DNA from: Desulfobacteraceae bacterium
Lineage (GTDB): Bacteria > Desulfobacterota > DSM-4660 > Desulfatiglandales > Desulfatiglandaceae
NCBI GenBank assembly: GCA_020349865.1
Contig: CP070700.1
Coordinates: 1,237,408 to 1,244,053, forward strand
Length of the DNA: 6,646 nucleotides
Direction: 5' to 3'
Shown: one piece after another, positions 4,586-6,646 of the stretch
Layout of the letters: every line of letters begins with the position of its first letter
Numbering within the stretch: the first letter of the stretch is position 1
The notes under the pieces: generated by a model
Database searches by the model: none
What the model saw: only the letters and a program-made list of their open reading frames with translations
Told to the model about the DNA's origin: nothing
Position numbers and translations under genes: made by a program

Positions 4586-6562
4586 ATGGGGTTTCAAAGG
4601 TTGAAAACCAAGGAACGTGCATTGGACTGGTCGGTAATGATTGTTGGGGGAGGCCCCGCAGGAATATCCACCTGGCTGCATCTGAAGAAATATGCCCCTC
4701 AGTTGGCTGGCCGTTCCCTCTTGATTGAAAAGGCCGTTTTTCCCCGTGACAAGTTGTGCGCTGGTGGTGTAGGCGGGTGGAGTGCCGACGTATTGAAACA
4801 CCTGGAAGTTGAACTGGATATACCGTCACTGCTTATTTCTCATGTAGAGTTTAGATTTGAAAAGGAAATTTATCATCTTCACCGATCCAGCTTTTTCCAG
4901 GTGGTGAAACGGATGGACTTTGATCATGCCCTGGCAAAAACCGCAAAGAATCGAGGTCTTGAGCTACATGAAGACGAAATGCTCATCGAGGTAACCCGTG
5001 ACCGGAACAGGCTGATTGTAGAAACCAACAAGAGAAAATATAGCGTGCAAACCCTCGTTGGGGCTGACGGAGCGCTCAGCGTGGTGCGCCGGAAGATGAT
5101 GCCGCCTCAAAGGCCACACCTTGTGCCAACGCTTCAGATCTTTGCACCGGCTAATCCTCCATACGACAGCGAATTCAGTGATAAAAAGATAGTTATAGAT
5201 TTAACACCCATAAAAGTGGGCTTACAGGGTTATGTATATCATTTTCCTTGCCTAAGAGATGGTGTCCCTTCAATAGCCCATGGCATGGGTGATGTCAGGA
5301 TCTACCCTGGCAGTCCGCGAGCAGACATGAAAAAAATATTTGGTCGTGAGTTACGATCCCGGAATATTCATCAAGAGCCCAAATCCTGGTCTAGCCACCC
5401 CATCCGCTGGCTTTCACCTGAAGACATCGTATCTCAGCCAAATGTCATTCTTGTGGGAGATGCTGCCGGGATTGAGCCGGCATTTGGAGGCGGGATCCAC
5501 CTGGCATTGTCGTACGGAGAGGTTGCTGCACAGGCAATCATTGACGCGTTTCAAAACAATGACTTTTCCTTTCATGATTATAAACAAAGGCTGCAGTCCC
5601 ATCTGGTGGGAAAGCATATACGGGATTGCACCCGCGCGGCGCTCGAGATGTTTGGCGGCAGGATGAATCCTTTGAATGTAGCGCGTGATTTCTTTACTAA
5701 TAGAGTTGATTCGTCATATCAATTATTTCCAATGAAAGACAAATCAGAGCAGTATTACAATGAAACATACGGTGACTATGCATTAAACTGGTCAAAGGAT
5801 CATCTCCATTATGGATTCTGGTATGAGGATACAAAGACCCATGAAGAATCACTTGTAAATACAGTAAAGGAGGTTGTTAATTATCTTGACCTAAAGCCGG
5901 GTGAAAGGCTGCTTGATGCCGGGTGTGGGGTTGGCGGAACCTGCAGGTATATTGTTGAAAATATGGGCATAGAAACTGTTGGTATTACACTTTCAAAAAG
6001 ACTTTTGGATGCTGCTAATGAACTTTCCAAAGATATAAAGAATCGGTTCCTTTTAAAAATATATTTGAAGGACTTTAATGACACAGGGTTTGAAGATTCC
6101 TCTTTTGATAAGATATTGGGCCTTGAGAGCATATGCCACGCCGAAAACAAGGAGGTATTTGCCAGGGAGGCATACAGGCTTCTAAAAGAGGGCGGTAGGC
6201 TTGTTGTTGCAGATTCCTTTCAGGTTCGCGAGGACCTTAGTGAAGACGAGGAGAGAATGTACGGGCAGGTGCTGGAGGGATGGGCTATTCCCAATAAAAC
6301 CAGTGTAGATAAATTCCGCAGCGCCCTTGAGTCTGGCGGCTTTACGTCTATTAAATGCATTGACCAAACATCGCTTATACAAAAAAGCAGCAGGTTTATG
6401 CATGATGGCTCAGAATCAGTATTGCCTTTACTCTTTAGACTTGTAAGTGAGGGTAGGCTACTGAAATCCATTATGTTAAACAACATAGCTGGAAGCAGGC
6501 AAAAAACGTGCCTGGACCTGGGCATATGGGGATATAAAATATTTGTTGCTGAGAAAGAGTGA
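4586..6562 (+). CDS. Fusion of geranylgeranyl-reductase-like FAD oxidoreductase and SAM methyltransferase
   Basis: This 658-residue protein has two domains. Residues 1 to about 375 form a flavoprotein of the geranylgeranyl reductase/PHBH type: dinucleotide-binding VGGGPAG at 20-26, the KLCAGG segment at 56-61 matching the CGG region of prenyl reductases, the DG motif GADGALS near D161, and the FAD-contacting VGDAAGIEPAFGGG around D292. Such enzymes saturate prenyl double bonds in chlorophyll, tocopherol, quinone and lipid pathways, though the fold also covers hydroxylases and halogenases. Residues about 383-658 form a class I methyltransferase: SEQYYNE and LHYGFW, motif I LLDAGCGVGG (D444-G451), GITLS, and ESICHAENKEVF before EGGRLVVAD. 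It resembles tocopherol/sterol/prenyl-diphosphate C-methyltransferases. No ribosome binding site precedes the in-frame ATG at 5732 and no stop interrupts the frame, so this is a genuine fusion. It suggests one pathway both reduces and methylates an isoprenoid-containing substrate, fitting the upstream isoprenoid synthase. The exact substrate is unknown. Confidence 0.85.
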   Translation: MGFQRLKTKERALDWSVMIVGGGPAGISTWLHLKKYAPQLAGRSLLIEKAVFPRDKLCAGGVGGWSADVLKHLEVELDIPSLLISHVEFRFEKEIYHLHRSSFFQVVKRMDFDHALAKTAKNRGLELHEDEMLIEVTRDRNRLIVETNKRKYSVQTLVGADGALSVVRRKMMPPQRPHLVPTLQIFAPANPPYDSEFSDKKIVIDLTPIKVGLQGYVYHFPCLRDGVPSIAHGMGDVRIYPGSPRADMKKIFGRELRSRNIHQEPKSWSSHPIRWLSPEDIVSQPNVILVGDAAGIEPAFGGGIHLALSYGEVAAQAIIDAFQNNDFSFHDYKQRLQSHLVGKHIRDCTRAALEMFGGRMNPLNVARDFFTNRVDSSYQLFPMKDKSEQYYNETYGDYALNWSKDHLHYGFWYEDTKTHEESLVNTVKEVVNYLDLKPGERLLDAGCGVGGTCRYIVENMGIETVGITLSKRLLDAANELSKDIKNRFLLKIYLKDFNDTGFEDSSFDKILGLESICHAENKEVFAREAYRLLKEGGRLVVADSFQVREDLSEDEERMYGQVLEGWAIPNKTSVDKFRSALESGGFTSIKCIDQTSLIQKSSRFMHDGSESVLPLLFRLVSEGRLLKSIMLNNIAGSRQKTCLDLGIWGYKIFVAEKE

Positions 6563-6646
6563 ACTGTCCGAGAAGCTTGCTAAGAAAGAAAAAATGCCCG
6601 TACATGGTGTATTCTCAACGCACCTGCATACCATCTTTCGGCAGAG
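6563..6646. other. Downstream tail, no assignable gene
   Basis: Three short frames run off the end: a GTG at 6559 overlapping the fusion gene's stop, an ATG at 6594 after an A-rich stretch, and a minus-strand frame that would end at 6580-6582. All are too short to choose between, and no terminator hairpin with a T-run is visible. A gene may start or end here. Confidence 0.4.

Noticed and set aside
4531..4728. 65-codon plus-strand ORF across the fusion gene start
   Set aside because: It overlaps the clear FAD-binding coding sequence in another frame and has no family features.
5732..6562. Separate methyltransferase gene starting at the in-frame ATG 5732
   Set aside because: No ribosome binding site precedes it and the frame is continuous with the flavoprotein, so a fusion is the simpler reading.
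1..6646. CRISPR array, tRNA, rRNA or transposase gene
   Set aside because: No regularly spaced repeats, no tRNA-like cloverleaf and no transposase motifs were seen on either strand.

Overview
The window looks like bacterial DNA of mixed GC content with all recognisable genes on the + strand. The first gene is the tail of a large ATPase/TPR signalling protein of a type common in Thermodesulfobacteriota (former Deltaproteobacteria), Nitrospirota and relatives. That, together with a Nif11-type small peptide, suggests an environmental Gram-negative bacterium. No rRNA or housekeeping gene is present, so the taxonomic guess is weak.

Layout: (1) 3-1691, the C-terminal TPR part of a large protein whose N-terminus lies outside the window; (2) 1770-2765, a class I isoprenoid synthase-fold enzyme with both Asp-rich metal-binding motifs; (3) 2762-3814, a radical SAM enzyme with a reduced SPASM-like C-terminal cysteine cluster, overlapping the previous gene by 4 nt; (4) 3987-4205, a 72-residue Nif11-like peptide behind a strong ribosome binding site, in a segment bounded by a 26-bp near-perfect inverted repeat (3846-3871 and 4358-4383); (5) a 380-nt gap rich in short repeats and dyads; (6) 4586-6562, an in-frame fusion of a geranylgeranyl-reductase-like FAD oxidoreductase and a SAM-dependent methyltransferase. 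The last 84 nt hold no assignable gene.

How they may work together: the isoprenoid synthase, radical SAM enzyme, prenyl-reductase-like domain and methyltransferase form a plausible tailoring set, and a RiPP-leader-like peptide sits between them. The most interesting reading is a hybrid pathway in which a ribosomal peptide is modified by radical chemistry and/or prenylated, with the prenyl group then reduced and methylated. A more conservative reading is a terpenoid or prenyl-quinone-like small-molecule cluster in which the Nif11 gene is an independent passenger, possibly on a small inverted-repeat-bounded element. The sequence supports the gene identities well; the joint function is inference. 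No peptidase, transporter, lanthionine synthetase or YcaO enzyme is visible in the window.
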